Below are positions 1 through 5,684 of a stretch of 8,275 bases of DNA, one piece after another. Position numbers and translations under genes: made by a program. The notes below the pieces were generated by a model. That model did no database searches. It saw nothing but the letters and a program-made list of their open reading frames with translations, and was not told the DNA's origin. Numbering within the stretch: position 1 is the first letter of the stretch; the number at the start of each line of letters is the position of its first letter. This DNA comes from Acidimicrobiaceae bacterium (GTDB lineage: Bacteria > Actinomycetota > Acidimicrobiia > Acidimicrobiales > UBA8592), in contig PBPU01000108.1 of assembly GCA_002724825.1 (NCBI GenBank), forward strand, positions 1-8,275. Reading direction: 5' to 3'.

Positions 1-2027
1 CTAGTGTCGAAGGTAGGGCACCTTCAAAGCGTGTAAGCAACGATAACCCAGCGCACAAAATATATGGGGTTGTTGCTGACTACGATGCATCGGTTGACTG
101 GGCCGCTATAGACAGTGACATCAAGTTCAAATGCGGGGCTGGGAAATTACCAACGTGGAGATCTAAGACGCAGTCGGGGTATCTTCGTTTGGTGTGGGAA
201 TTCAAAGAGCCTATCCCTATCGAGCCTGAGCTGTTCGATACGTTCATGTTGAACATGATGAAATCTCTGCAACTGAACAAGTTGTTTGCGGGGTTTGATA
301 GTTCTTCGTTAAGAGCCAATCAGTATTTTGAGCTGGGGGAGGATTGGGTAAAAACATCAGAGCCGCTTGACGCATCTATTGTTCAGGCAGCTCTTGCTAA
401 AGCGGTGTCCGACAAGCCGCCTCAATCTAATGACACGTCCATACCCATCAGCACAGTAGCGGAAGAAATCGAATCACGTTTCCCAAACCGTTGGGTTGGG
501 GATTTTGAGATCGGGTCTCGCGGCCCGTTGTTCTGGATTGACGACGGTATAAACAGAGACGGGTGTCAGGTCGTAGAGGACGGTATCGTCTGTTACAGCG
601 ACAGAGCGGGGAAGGGCTTCATGTCGTGGCGCGACATCTTCGGAGCGGGGTTCGTAAAAGACTACGAAGAGAAGAAGCTGGCGGGGCTACTTGACGAGTA
701 TTGGTTTAACGGTCGGAGCTTTTTTAAGGTGCTCTTTAACAGTGCTGTGTCTATTCCCCGTGACCAACTTATCCTAGAGTTGAGGCAGGCTGGATTTACT
801 GCCAAGCCAAGGAAGAACCAACCACTGTCGGAAGTGGAGGCTGCTATTTTAACAGTAAGCAACCAGAACAGAATTGATGAGATTGCCCCTGTTGTATTCT
901 CAGACGATAGAGTTGTGAGCTACAACGGGCACAGGATTCTGAACTGTGCAAACATTGATCCAGTCCAGCCTGATGCGGACGGCGATAAAACAAAATGGCC
1001 TTTTTTGGATAAGTGGTTGAGCCAGCTTTTTGTGGATAGCGGTTCTAGCCCTGCTCTGGATTACTTTTACTCGTGGCTGAAGCGGTTCTATATGTCCGTT
1101 CTGGAGAGGGAGTTCGTACAAGGGCAGGCTCTACTCTTAGTGGGTCCAACGAATAAGGGGAAGTCGTTGTTGTCGAACAGGGTAATCAGTGGATTAGTGG
1201 GTGGGTATGCTGACGCTTCTGATTACTTGTCTGGTCAGACAAAATTCAACAAGGATCTGGGCCGTGTAGCAACGTGGGTCATTGACGACACTACTTCTGC
1301 TGCTTCATTCCAAGATCAACGGAAAGCAACTGAGCTGATTAAGAGGGCCGTAGCAAACCCTCGTGTTGAGTATCAGGCTAAATACGCTGATGCAATGAGC
1401 ATTCCGTGGACGGGTAGAGTTGTGATGTCTCTTAACATGGACATTAACAGTTTGTCGGTGATACCTTCTTTGGACAGTAGCAACAGGGACAAGTTGATGG
1501 CTCTACGTATCAGGGACAACGCTACAAGTAATTTCCCTCGTAACTCTATACTTGAGAAGACCATCGAGGATGAGCTGCCGTTTTTCGCTAAGTTCCTTAT
1601 GGACTGGGTGATCCCAAAAGAAGTGGAAGACGTGGGTCGTTTTGGAGTGCAGTCTTTTATCGACAACACTATTGCTGATGCCGCTTACGATAACAGTAGC
1701 AGAAGCACCGTGGCAGAACTGGTAGAGTTCTTTGTGAAGAGGTGCCGCGAGCTAAACGACGAAATGGATTATTGGACGGGCACCTTGACAGAATTCCAAG
1801 TCGCGCTGCATGACTTCAACAACGGGAGGAATGTTGGCATGTCCAACAACCTAGAGTTTGTCAGACGGGGTATGGCCACTCTGGAAGAGTCTGGGAAAAA
1901 CAATTCCCACGTTCGACCAATCAAATCTAAAGGTAGAGGTGGTGGCAAGATTTGGGAAATCAGCCTTTCTTCTTCCTTCGATATCGATGTGATGACTCAA
2001 ACGAGTCAGGCCGTCTCAACGCCTTGA
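1..2027 (+). CDS. Phage primase-helicase (AEP-like primase plus SF3 helicase), 5' end missing
   Basis: The frame is open from codon 3 to the TGA at 2025-2027 (674 codons), so the true start lies before the window; the first internal GTG/ATG codons are not the start. Near the N-terminus a hydrophobic strand ends in DYD (78-86), like the DxD metal-binding motif of archaeo-eukaryotic primases, followed about 30 residues later by SGYLRLVWEF, where the second AEP motif would lie. The helicase part has a Walker A motif GPTNKGKS (1143-1166), a Walker B motif WVIDD (1275-1289) and a sensor-like strand VVMSLNMD (about 1419-1442), the order of SF3 helicases. The C-terminal 100 residues look like a winged-helix DNA-binding domain (WTGTLTEF near the start, GGKIWEIS near the end). 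Its likely role is primer synthesis and unwinding at the replication fork. Helicase assignment is strong; primase assignment is inference. The 3' end overlaps the convergent nuclease gene by 68 bp. Confidence 0.85.
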   Translation, partial: SVEGRAPSKRVSNDNPAHKIYGVVADYDASVDWAAIDSDIKFKCGAGKLPTWRSKTQSGYLRLVWEFKEPIPIEPELFDTFMLNMMKSLQLNKLFAGFDSSSLRANQYFELGEDWVKTSEPLDASIVQAALAKAVSDKPPQSNDTSIPISTVAEEIESRFPNRWVGDFEIGSRGPLFWIDDGINRDGCQVVEDGIVCYSDRAGKGFMSWRDIFGAGFVKDYEEKKLAGLLDEYWFNGRSFFKVLFNSAVSIPRDQLILELRQAGFTAKPRKNQPLSEVEAAILTVSNQNRIDEIAPVVFSDDRVVSYNGHRILNCANIDPVQPDADGDKTKWPFLDKWLSQLFVDSGSSPALDYFYSWLKRFYMSVLEREFVQGQALLLVGPTNKGKSLLSNRVISGLVGGYADASDYLSGQTKFNKDLGRVATWVIDDTTSAASFQDQRKATELIKRAVANPRVEYQAKYADAMSIPWTGRVVMSLNMDINSLSVIPSLDSSNRDKLMALRIRDNATSNFPRNSILEKTIEDELPFFAKFLMDWVIPKEVEDVGRFGVQSFIDNTIADAAYDNSSRSTVAELVEFFVKRCRELNDEMDYWTGTLTEFQVALHDFNNGRNVGMSNNLEFVRRGMATLEESGKNNSHVRPIKSKGRGGGKIWEISLSSSFDIDVMTQTSQAVSTP

Positions 2028-2511
2028 TCGGGAGGTGGTACCCATCGCAAAGATAGGTAAACCCTTCTTCATCTGAATCGCCTTTCTTTTTAAAATTTAA
2101 AGGCTTAGTGACGTGGTGGCGGCTAGCCCACCCTAAAAGCCAGACTTTTGAAAAATCTTTGTGGACCCGTGTAAAAAAATACACGTCTGCTTTTAAATCT
2201 TTGTTCGCAGAATTTACACTAGCGATGTAGTGAAGTTGGGGACGAGTCGTGCAGGTTTTAGATTTTACGTCCACCTTCTTCTTATTGAAAAGGTAGTCAT
2301 GGGTATAACACTGCTCACCTACATGCTCTGCGGCTTTAATATATTTGCCAAAAGCAACCTCCCCCAAAAACCCAGTCATCCGGCCTGCCCCTTTAGTGTA
2401 GGAATTAGGTGGTATGCCTAAAGCCTGAGACCTTCGGAAAGCCTCCGCGACATCTTCCTTGTTAGGGTGAAACAGGACGAATCGGTTTTTTAGCTGGCGA
2501 AACTGGCTCAA
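1960..2511 (-). CDS. PD-(D/E)XK nuclease-like phage protein
   Basis: A 183-residue protein with the signature of restriction-endonuclease-fold nucleases: GFLGE (catalytic-type Glu51), then HDY (Asp72), then VDVKSK (Asp81, Lys83 as the D-x-K pair), followed by hydrophobic strands ADVYFFTRV and VWLLGWA that would form the fold's core. The C-terminus is very basic (RYRRKKKG). The start is TTG at 2511, which shares a TTGA overlap with the stop of the upstream DUF5872-like gene; the first internal ATG (Met45) would remove the region just before Glu51. No Shine-Dalgarno sequence is visible, so translation probably depends on coupling. It is the last gene of the minus-strand operon and ends inside the 3' end of the primase-helicase gene. 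Substrate and role (host DNA breakdown, recombination or packaging) cannot be decided from sequence. Confidence 0.75.
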   Translation of the reverse strand: MSQFRQLKNRFVLFHPNKEDVAEAFRRSQALGIPPNSYTKGAGRMTGFLGEVAFGKYIKAAEHVGEQCYTHDYLFNKKKVDVKSKTCTTRPQLHYIASVNSANKDLKADVYFFTRVHKDFSKVWLLGWASRHHVTKPLNFKKKGDSDEEGFTYLCDGYHLPIKALRRPDSFESSHRYRRKKKG

Positions 2512-2747
2512 GTTCTAAATTGGCGGGTCTTATCAGCAATCGATTTAGGTTGCTTAACAAATTGCTTACCCGCTTTGTTACCTTCAGCTTTAGCTTTATT
2601 AGTTGCGGCCTTTTCAGAAGAAGACAGAGAAGCCCACGCAGCATCAGGTAAATATCTTTTCTTCCCTTTGCTGGGCTTCTTATCAGAAGTGCGCCACTTC
2701 TGTTTTGTCCAACGATCTAAAGATTTCTGTGGGTTTCTTTTAGCCAT
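2508..2747 (-). CDS. Small basic protein, DUF5872-like
   Basis: A 79-residue, strongly Lys/Arg-rich soluble protein. The pattern KSLDRWTKQKWRTSDKKPS (residues 8-26), RYLPDAAW (31-38), LSSSEKAATNKAK (41-53) and GKQFVKQPKSIADKT (60-74) matches what I remember of DUF5872, a family of unknown function found in phages, bacteria and large algal viruses. The basic character suggests nucleic-acid binding, which is inference only. The ATG at 2745-2747 shares one base with the stop of the upstream 55-residue gene (TGATG). Its TGA overlaps the TTG start of the nuclease gene (TTGA), so it is coupled on both sides. An A-rich stretch rather than a clear Shine-Dalgarno precedes the start. Confidence 0.75.
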   Translation of the reverse strand: MAKRNPQKSLDRWTKQKWRTSDKKPSKGKKRYLPDAAWASLSSSEKAATNKAKAEGNKAGKQFVKQPKSIADKTRQFRT

Positions 2748-2914
2748 CAGTAACTGTCTTTTTTCTTTAGAAATCTAGCCGCTCTTTTTTTTGCGCCTTC
2801 GGGTTTAGTGTGGCCAAAACCTTTTTTCTTCATAGCAAGGTGGTCTTCGTAGGTGTTTGCTTTGTGGCCCTTGCCCGACTTATCGTACATCATATGTGGT
2901 TTGAATTTTTTCAT
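2747..2914 (-). CDS. Small basic hypothetical protein, 55 residues
   Basis: ATG at 2912-2914, TGA at 2747-2749. The product is 55 residues with no membrane segment and many Lys, His and Gly: it begins MKKFKPHMMYDKSGKG, continues TYEDHLAMKKKGFGHTKPEG and ends in a lysine/arginine-rich tail. It falls below a 60-residue cutoff and is easy to miss. Support comes from its fit in the operon: the start lies 4 bp after the stop of the upstream gene and the stop overlaps the next ATG by one base (TGATG). The FKPHMMYD / HLAMKKKGFGHTKP pattern recalls small uncharacterised proteins in other marine phages, from memory. Function unknown; nucleic-acid or virion association is a guess from charge. Confidence 0.7.
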   Translation of the reverse strand: MKKFKPHMMYDKSGKGHKANTYEDHLAMKKKGFGHTKPEGAKKRAARFLKKKDSY

Positions 2915-2918
2915 ATCT

Positions 2919-3098
2919 TTAATCTCTGTAACCGCCCCCCGCTTTTTTGTAGCGAGAAGCTAATAACTGGGCTTTCCGTGCTGACCATTGTCCTGCTTTG
3001 CCCCCTTTTGTTCCACGTTTGATCTCGTTAAACAAACGGCGTCGCATCGTCGGCTTAGTGTAATTGCCCGCTTCGTTGACTCGTGATTTTTTATTCAC
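2919..3098 (-). CDS. Small basic hypothetical protein, 59 residues (GQWSARK motif)
   Basis: GTG start at 3096-3098, TAA at 2919-2921, 59 residues. It overlaps the last 8 bases of the upstream HExxH gene. The product carries the segments SRVNEAGNYTKPTMRRRLF, then GGKAGQWSARKAQLLASRYKK, and ends GGGYRD. I recall this as a distinct conserved small domain found in phages and, in some algal giant viruses, beside or fused to DUF5872-like sequence. Finding both here two genes apart supports reality and a shared job. It is rich in Arg/Lys with no hydrophobic segment, so nucleic-acid binding is possible but unproven. No Shine-Dalgarno is seen before the GTG, so reinitiation after the upstream gene is likely. 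Confidence 0.75.
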   Translation of the reverse strand: MNKKSRVNEAGNYTKPTMRRRLFNEIKRGTKGGKAGQWSARKAQLLASRYKKAGGGYRD

Positions 3099-3390
3099 TG
3101 TTAAATCGTTTAGTAAACCTTTCCCAAGCTGGGAAATAGATCTCGTCCATACACCTCACTATACTTTCCTCTTCGTAAGATTCTGAGTAACTGAGACCAG
3201 AGATGGCGAGGCTAGCGTGAAGCATCTCATGCCGCACGGTGTCGTGGAGTTCCTTACCCTTGAGGGTCTTATCGATGGTAATAAGTTTTCGTCTATGGGA
3301 ATACATCCCGTAGCAGTCATCATCTCCCAGATCTCCCAGCCGGATTCGGACCCGAACACCGCCGATAGTTATGCTCTTGGGGAGGCTCAT
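3091..3390 (-). CDS. HExxH zinc metallopeptidase-like protein
   Basis: A 99-residue protein with HEMLH at residues 54-58, the zincin zinc-binding and catalytic motif, preceded by the helix start HDTVR and followed by a Glu cluster (Glu73-75) about 15 residues later that could supply the third zinc ligand. The N-terminal half (ITIGGVRVRIRL and RKLITIDKTL) reads as beta strands leading into the active-site helix, as in short SprT-like or ImmA/IrrE-like zincins. No signal peptide or membrane segment, so it should act in the cytoplasm. The ATG overlaps the amidase stop as ATGA; an AGAAGG sequence abuts the ATG with almost no spacing. The substrate is unknown; roles in lysis control, virion maturation or host-protein cleavage are all possible. 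Confidence 0.75.
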   Translation of the reverse strand: MSLPKSITIGGVRVRIRLGDLGDDDCYGMYSHRRKLITIDKTLKGKELHDTVRHEMLHASLAISGLSYSESYEEESIVRCMDEIYFPAWERFTKRFNSE

Positions 3391-3938
3391 CCTTCTGCAT
3401 AGTTTTTAATCGCACGGGCATACACACCCGCAAGCCTCCCACGATTATTGTTAATCATTCTCCACTCTTCTTCATTACTCCCGAAAAACGGTTCAGCAAT
3501 CACCGCTACAGGGCGCACCTTGCGGAGTAGATAACTACCTCGTTGTTTGGGGCCTCGCGGTTTTATGCCCCGTGAAACCATTTCGGGATACGATTGCTCC
3601 ATCTCATCACGTAGAGTAGAAGCAAGTTTCTCTCCGCCCTTGCTAGTATGCCAGTAAAGCCACTCGTGCCCTTTGGCGGATGGGCTGGCTGAGTTAAAAT
3701 GTAGCTCAATAACTGCGTCGATGTCGTCTTCGATTAACTTACGAGACAGATAATTGATGCCGCCTGTGTAGCTCTTGGCCGGATATGTATCGTAGATCCG
3801 GTGGTCTACATTTAAAACATGGGCGATACGGCGAACCATGTCGCGGTTAAAGTCCCATTCCGAAAGGACATAGTCGCCTGTCGTATATGCGCCTTGGTCT
3901 CCTAGACGGGAGTGCCCAACTGCCAGACCAATTTTCAT
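3387..3938 (-). CDS. Endolysin: N-acetylmuramoyl-L-alanine amidase (Amidase_3 type)
   Basis: A 183-residue enzyme with the zinc-amidase pattern: GHS near the start (His9), Glu27 in VLSEWDFNRD, ELHFNS (His80) and AEPFFGSNEEE with the catalytic-type Glu149. These match the H-E-H ligands and catalytic Glu of the Amidase_3 family, which cleaves the bond between MurNAc and L-Ala in peptidoglycan. The length is that of a bare catalytic domain, with no separate cell-wall-binding domain, typical of endolysins from phages of Gram-negative hosts. No signal peptide is visible, so release through a holin is expected. The ATG overlaps the stop of the upstream holin-like gene (ATGA), and the stop overlaps the next start (ATGA). 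Confidence 0.9.
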   Translation of the reverse strand: MKIGLAVGHSRLGDQGAYTTGDYVLSEWDFNRDMVRRIAHVLNVDHRIYDTYPAKSYTGGINYLSRKLIEDDIDAVIELHFNSASPSAKGHEWLYWHTSKGGEKLASTLRDEMEQSYPEMVSRGIKPRGPKQRGSYLLRKVRPVAVIAEPFFGSNEEEWRMINNNRGRLAGVYARAIKNYAEG

Positions 3939-4102
3939 TTTTTAATGACGCGGTAAAGAGACACAAGGCCAACAGCGATGCCCACAATAAGAGAACCAAC
4001 ACGCAACCAATACTCAAATTGTTCCTGCATGCTTGTGATAAGGCCCAGCATCGGAGCCGCCATGCCGACTAGAGAGTCGATGACTTTAGGGTAGTTAATC
4101 AT
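3935..4102 (-). CDS. Small holin-like membrane protein, 55 residues
   Basis: ATG at 4100-4102, TGA at 3935-3937. The product is 55 residues. Residues 34-50 (LRVGSLIVGIAVGLVSL) form a clear transmembrane segment followed by a basic tail RVIKK, suggesting a cytoplasmic C-terminus. A second moderately hydrophobic stretch, residues 11-24, could be a further short helix. It lies directly before the endolysin with an ATGA overlap, and its own start overlaps the stop of the lipoprotein gene (ATGA). Size, topology and position fit a phage holin, which would let the amidase reach the peptidoglycan. No family match can be claimed, and the other small membrane protein at 4420-4599 is a rival holin candidate. 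A GGTGA a few bases before the ATG is a weak ribosome site. Confidence 0.75.
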   Translation of the reverse strand: MINYPKVIDSLVGMAAPMLGLITSMQEQFEYWLRVGSLIVGIAVGLVSLYRVIKK

Positions 4103-4380
4103 TTTTCACCAATGATAACCGCACGGCGATATGAGTAGTCGCTGTGAAACTTGTGGTCTTCTCGCCCCACCAAACTCCCTTCGCAAAACTCATACGTTTT
4201 GCCTTCAATCAGCGTCACTGTTGGCGGATCGTATAATGCGCTCGCGTTCGCGCTTGATGCGCTTTGCGACCCGTTCCATGAGCAGCTTGCTATGAGGGTC
4301 GCCAATGGAAGCAAGGCCATCAAGCCTATCTTCGAGAGCGTCGAGATGTCGGTCTCGTTGCAGTCGCACATATTCGACAT
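4099..4380 (-). CDS. Putative lipoprotein, o-spanin-like, nested out of frame
   Basis: A 93-residue frame with a hydrophobic segment (residues 20-31, LMALLPLATLIA) ending in a lipobox I-A-S-C with Cys33 (codon 4282-4284). A Ser/Ala-rich linker follows, then a conserved-looking tail (VTLIEGKTYEF near residue 55, HSDYSYRRAVIIG near the end). This is the plan of an outer-membrane lipoprotein and, in a lysis cassette, of an o-spanin (Rz1-like). It shares 176 bp with the 4205-4423 gene in another frame and couples to the holin-like gene by ATGA, which argues that it is translated. The start is uncertain: ATG at 4380 gives a long acidic leader, ATG at 4371 a slightly shorter one, and ATG at 4320 gives a minimal signal lacking a basic residue. 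Spanin function is inference; a superinfection-exclusion lipoprotein is an alternative. Confidence 0.6.
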   Translation of the reverse strand: MSNMCDCNETDISTLSKIGLMALLPLATLIASCSWNGSQSASSANASALYDPPTVTLIEGKTYEFCEGSLVGREDHKFHSDYSYRRAVIIGEK

Positions 4381-4423
4381 AAGCCTGTAAAGCAGCAGTT
4401 AATAACTTAAAGAAGGTCTTCAC
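4205..4423 (-). CDS. Small helical charged protein of the lysis cassette
   Basis: A 72-residue protein read from GTG at 4421-4423, whose codon overlaps the stop of the upstream membrane-protein gene (GTGA). An amphipathic N-terminal helix (FFKLLTAALQAYVEYV, residues 4-19) is followed by a highly charged, probably coiled-coil segment (LQRDRHLDALEDRLDGL) and a basic helix RVAKRIKRERERIIRSAN near the C-terminus. The position and nested partner would suit an i-spanin, but the N-terminal segment carries Lys, Gln and Glu and is a poor transmembrane anchor, so I do not call it one. An accessory lysis factor is the safest description. The last 176 bp also encode the lipoprotein in another frame. A start at GTG with no strong Shine-Dalgarno implies coupled translation. 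Confidence 0.65.
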   Translation of the reverse strand: MKTFFKLLTAALQAYVEYVRLQRDRHLDALEDRLDGLASIGDPHSKLLMERVAKRIKRERERIIRSANSDAD

Positions 4424-4599
4424 TTGCTCTTAGCCTTGCCCACATTGAGGGCAAGCCAGCTAATGACGCCTGAGATTCTCTGGACCCATTTGTTGTCCGA
4501 TTCGTTAGGAGTCATGGTGGCGACTAGTGAGGCCACCGCAATTACGCTGGCTGCAATCTGCAAAAGTTCTTCTGCGTTATTTGTAATGTATTCGATCAT
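4420..4599 (-). CDS. Small membrane protein of the lysis cassette, 59 residues
   Basis: ATG at 4597-4599, TGA at 4420-4422, 59 residues. Residues 13-29 (LQIAASVIAVASLVATM) form one likely transmembrane segment, then a TPNESDNKWVQ turn, a second hydrophobic stretch (ISGVISWLALNVG, residues 43-55) and a basic end GKAKSK. The hydrophobic segment, Thr-Pro turn and LALNVGKAK ending recall small phage membrane proteins remembered from other marine phages. It starts 11 bp after the stop of the 341-residue structural gene and overlaps the next GTG start (GTGA), making it the first gene of the lysis cassette. It could be a holin, an antiholin or another membrane factor. No Shine-Dalgarno sequence is visible. 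Confidence 0.7.
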   Translation of the reverse strand: MIEYITNNAEELLQIAASVIAVASLVATMTPNESDNKWVQRISGVISWLALNVGKAKSK

Positions 4600-4610
4600 T
4601 GAATTGGGGG

Positions 4611-5636
4611 TTACATCATATTGTTGGTGTAGGCTCCCACACCAGAGGGGTCGAAATTGATTCTGGGTTTAGCCGCGCCTCTGTGGGCATCAAGCTCTTC
4701 ATCAAGGATAGCGCGGCAAATTCCCCAGTGGTAATTAGCGCGTTCAAGATCTGCATTGTCTTCCGCAGTGTTGCCCAACATGGCATGCTTGATTGCACTC
4801 AGACTAGAAACATAAACAACGTCCGTGCTACTAAGAAGTGTCTGGAACTTGCGCTTTAGCAGGAGGCGGATCGACATCGTTTTTTCGTTCCGGTTGTCGA
4901 TGCGGTAACGACGGTAACGGGTTACTTGATTGGCTTGTTGGAGGTCGTTAGCTGCTACGAGAGTCACTTCGGGAGACGAGCCTGTCTCAACCCACAACAA
5001 CTGAACTGGGTCAGATAACTCAGTAGTGCTTACTCTTATTTCACTAATACTGGTTATATCGGACGTTACAGAAGCTGTGTTCAAAGCTGCTGACCCGTCG
5101 CAAGTAAACTTACCCCCGTCAGCGGAATCTTCATTGGTTCCAAGTTTAGATGTGTTTGTCCCGTCTGAAAAAGTTACATAGATAATCCCAGAAGAAGGGA
5201 GCGCGGTAGCCGGATTGATCGGAGCTAACCGTAAGCTGTAGGTCTTCCCGTCCACAGGCTCTTCGACAGTGGCTGAGTAGCCGTCGTCCACGATCCCGAA
5301 AGAAGCCAGAGTATGGTCCCCTGCTCTGTCATTACGGCCCGCGATCCTGTAATCATGGTGGGGTCCGTAAACCGTATTGGGGTAAGAATAATCAATGCTG
5401 TTACTATCAGAATCCACAAGAGCCGAGATAATAGACTCAGCATTGTCGGGGATCGTAAAAGTACTAGCCGTGGTGGTGACAACGTGCTCAAAAAGCAGGT
5501 CGCGCCACATCCCCATATTGTAAAGGCGGGGGAGGGCCAGATTCAGTTCTTTTCTAAACTGATCGGAGTTCGCGCCTCTGGAACCGCATATCTCCAGCAA
5601 AGCATCTTCCACCCCCTGTACAGTCAATGTGGCCAT
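4611..5636 (-). CDS. Virion structural protein, possibly neck/tail adaptor
   Basis: A 341-residue protein. The N-terminal 50 residues are helical (VEDALLEICGSRG, FRKELNLALPRLYNMGMW). A beta-rich, Ser/Thr/Asp-rich middle follows (about 55-230), and the C-terminal helical region (about 272-320, with DLERANYHWGICRAILDEEL) ends in KPRINFDPSG and a Met-rich tail. Helical ends bracketing a beta domain are reminiscent of head-to-tail adaptor or tail-tubular proteins of short-tailed phages, but I cannot name a family. ATG at 5634-5636 is the only reasonable start, because an in-frame TGA lies two codons upstream. No Shine-Dalgarno precedes it; a promoter-like sequence does. It sits between other virion genes and the lysis cassette, which supports a structural role. 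Confidence 0.65.
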   Translation of the reverse strand: MATLTVQGVEDALLEICGSRGANSDQFRKELNLALPRLYNMGMWRDLLFEHVVTTTASTFTIPDNAESIISALVDSDSNSIDYSYPNTVYGPHHDYRIAGRNDRAGDHTLASFGIVDDGYSATVEEPVDGKTYSLRLAPINPATALPSSGIIYVTFSDGTNTSKLGTNEDSADGGKFTCDGSAALNTASVTSDITSISEIRVSTTELSDPVQLLWVETGSSPEVTLVAANDLQQANQVTRYRRYRIDNRNEKTMSIRLLLKRKFQTLLSSTDVVYVSSLSAIKHAMLGNTAEDNADLERANYHWGICRAILDEELDAHRGAAKPRINFDPSGVGAYTNNMM

Positions 5637-5641
5637 AATTC

Positions 5642-5670
5642 ACAGTATCAGATAGGAGGTTAAGGGTCAA
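5642..5670 (-). promoter_or_regulatory. Candidate sigma70-type promoter, extended -10
   Basis: On the minus strand TTGACC (5670-5665, five of six to TTGACA) is followed by a 17-bp spacer and TACTGT (5647-5642, three of six to TATAAT), with TGA just before the -10 making an extended -10. It occupies the only real gap (5637-5684) in the minus-strand operon. The expected start site would fall at or next to the ATG at 5636, which would give a leaderless or nearly leaderless transcript. The weak -10 keeps confidence low. Confidence 0.3.
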
Positions 5671-5684
5671 GATTAGGGGGTTAA

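Noticed and set aside
1993..2008. Inverted repeat TGACTC-AAAC-GAGTCA at the convergent junction
   Set aside because: A perfect 6-bp stem with a 4-base loop, but no T tract follows on either strand and it lies within coding sequence; not enough for a terminator.
2080..2104. GCCTTT ... AAAGGC hairpin 53 bp after the primase-helicase stop
   Set aside because: The loop is long (13 bases), no T run follows on the plus strand, and the sequence encodes Lys-rich residues of the nuclease gene; probably coding coincidence.
2168..2185. CGTGTA-A6-TACACG inverted repeat
   Set aside because: Lies inside the nuclease gene where it encodes the conserved-looking YFFTRV strand; short stem with no regulatory context.
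4515..4536. GGTGGC ... GCCACC inverted repeat
   Set aside because: Falls in the transmembrane-coding part of a small gene; the 10-base loop and lack of context make chance likely.
5313..5663. Plus-strand open frame of 116 codons opposite the 341-residue gene
   Set aside because: Composition is not protein-like, it has no ribosome site, and it is antisense to a well-supported gene.
5653..5665. AGGAGGTTAAGG on the plus strand, a perfect Shine-Dalgarno match
   Set aside because: No start codon follows at a suitable distance and no plausible plus-strand gene begins here; on the minus strand it merely resembles the anti-Shine-Dalgarno sequence.
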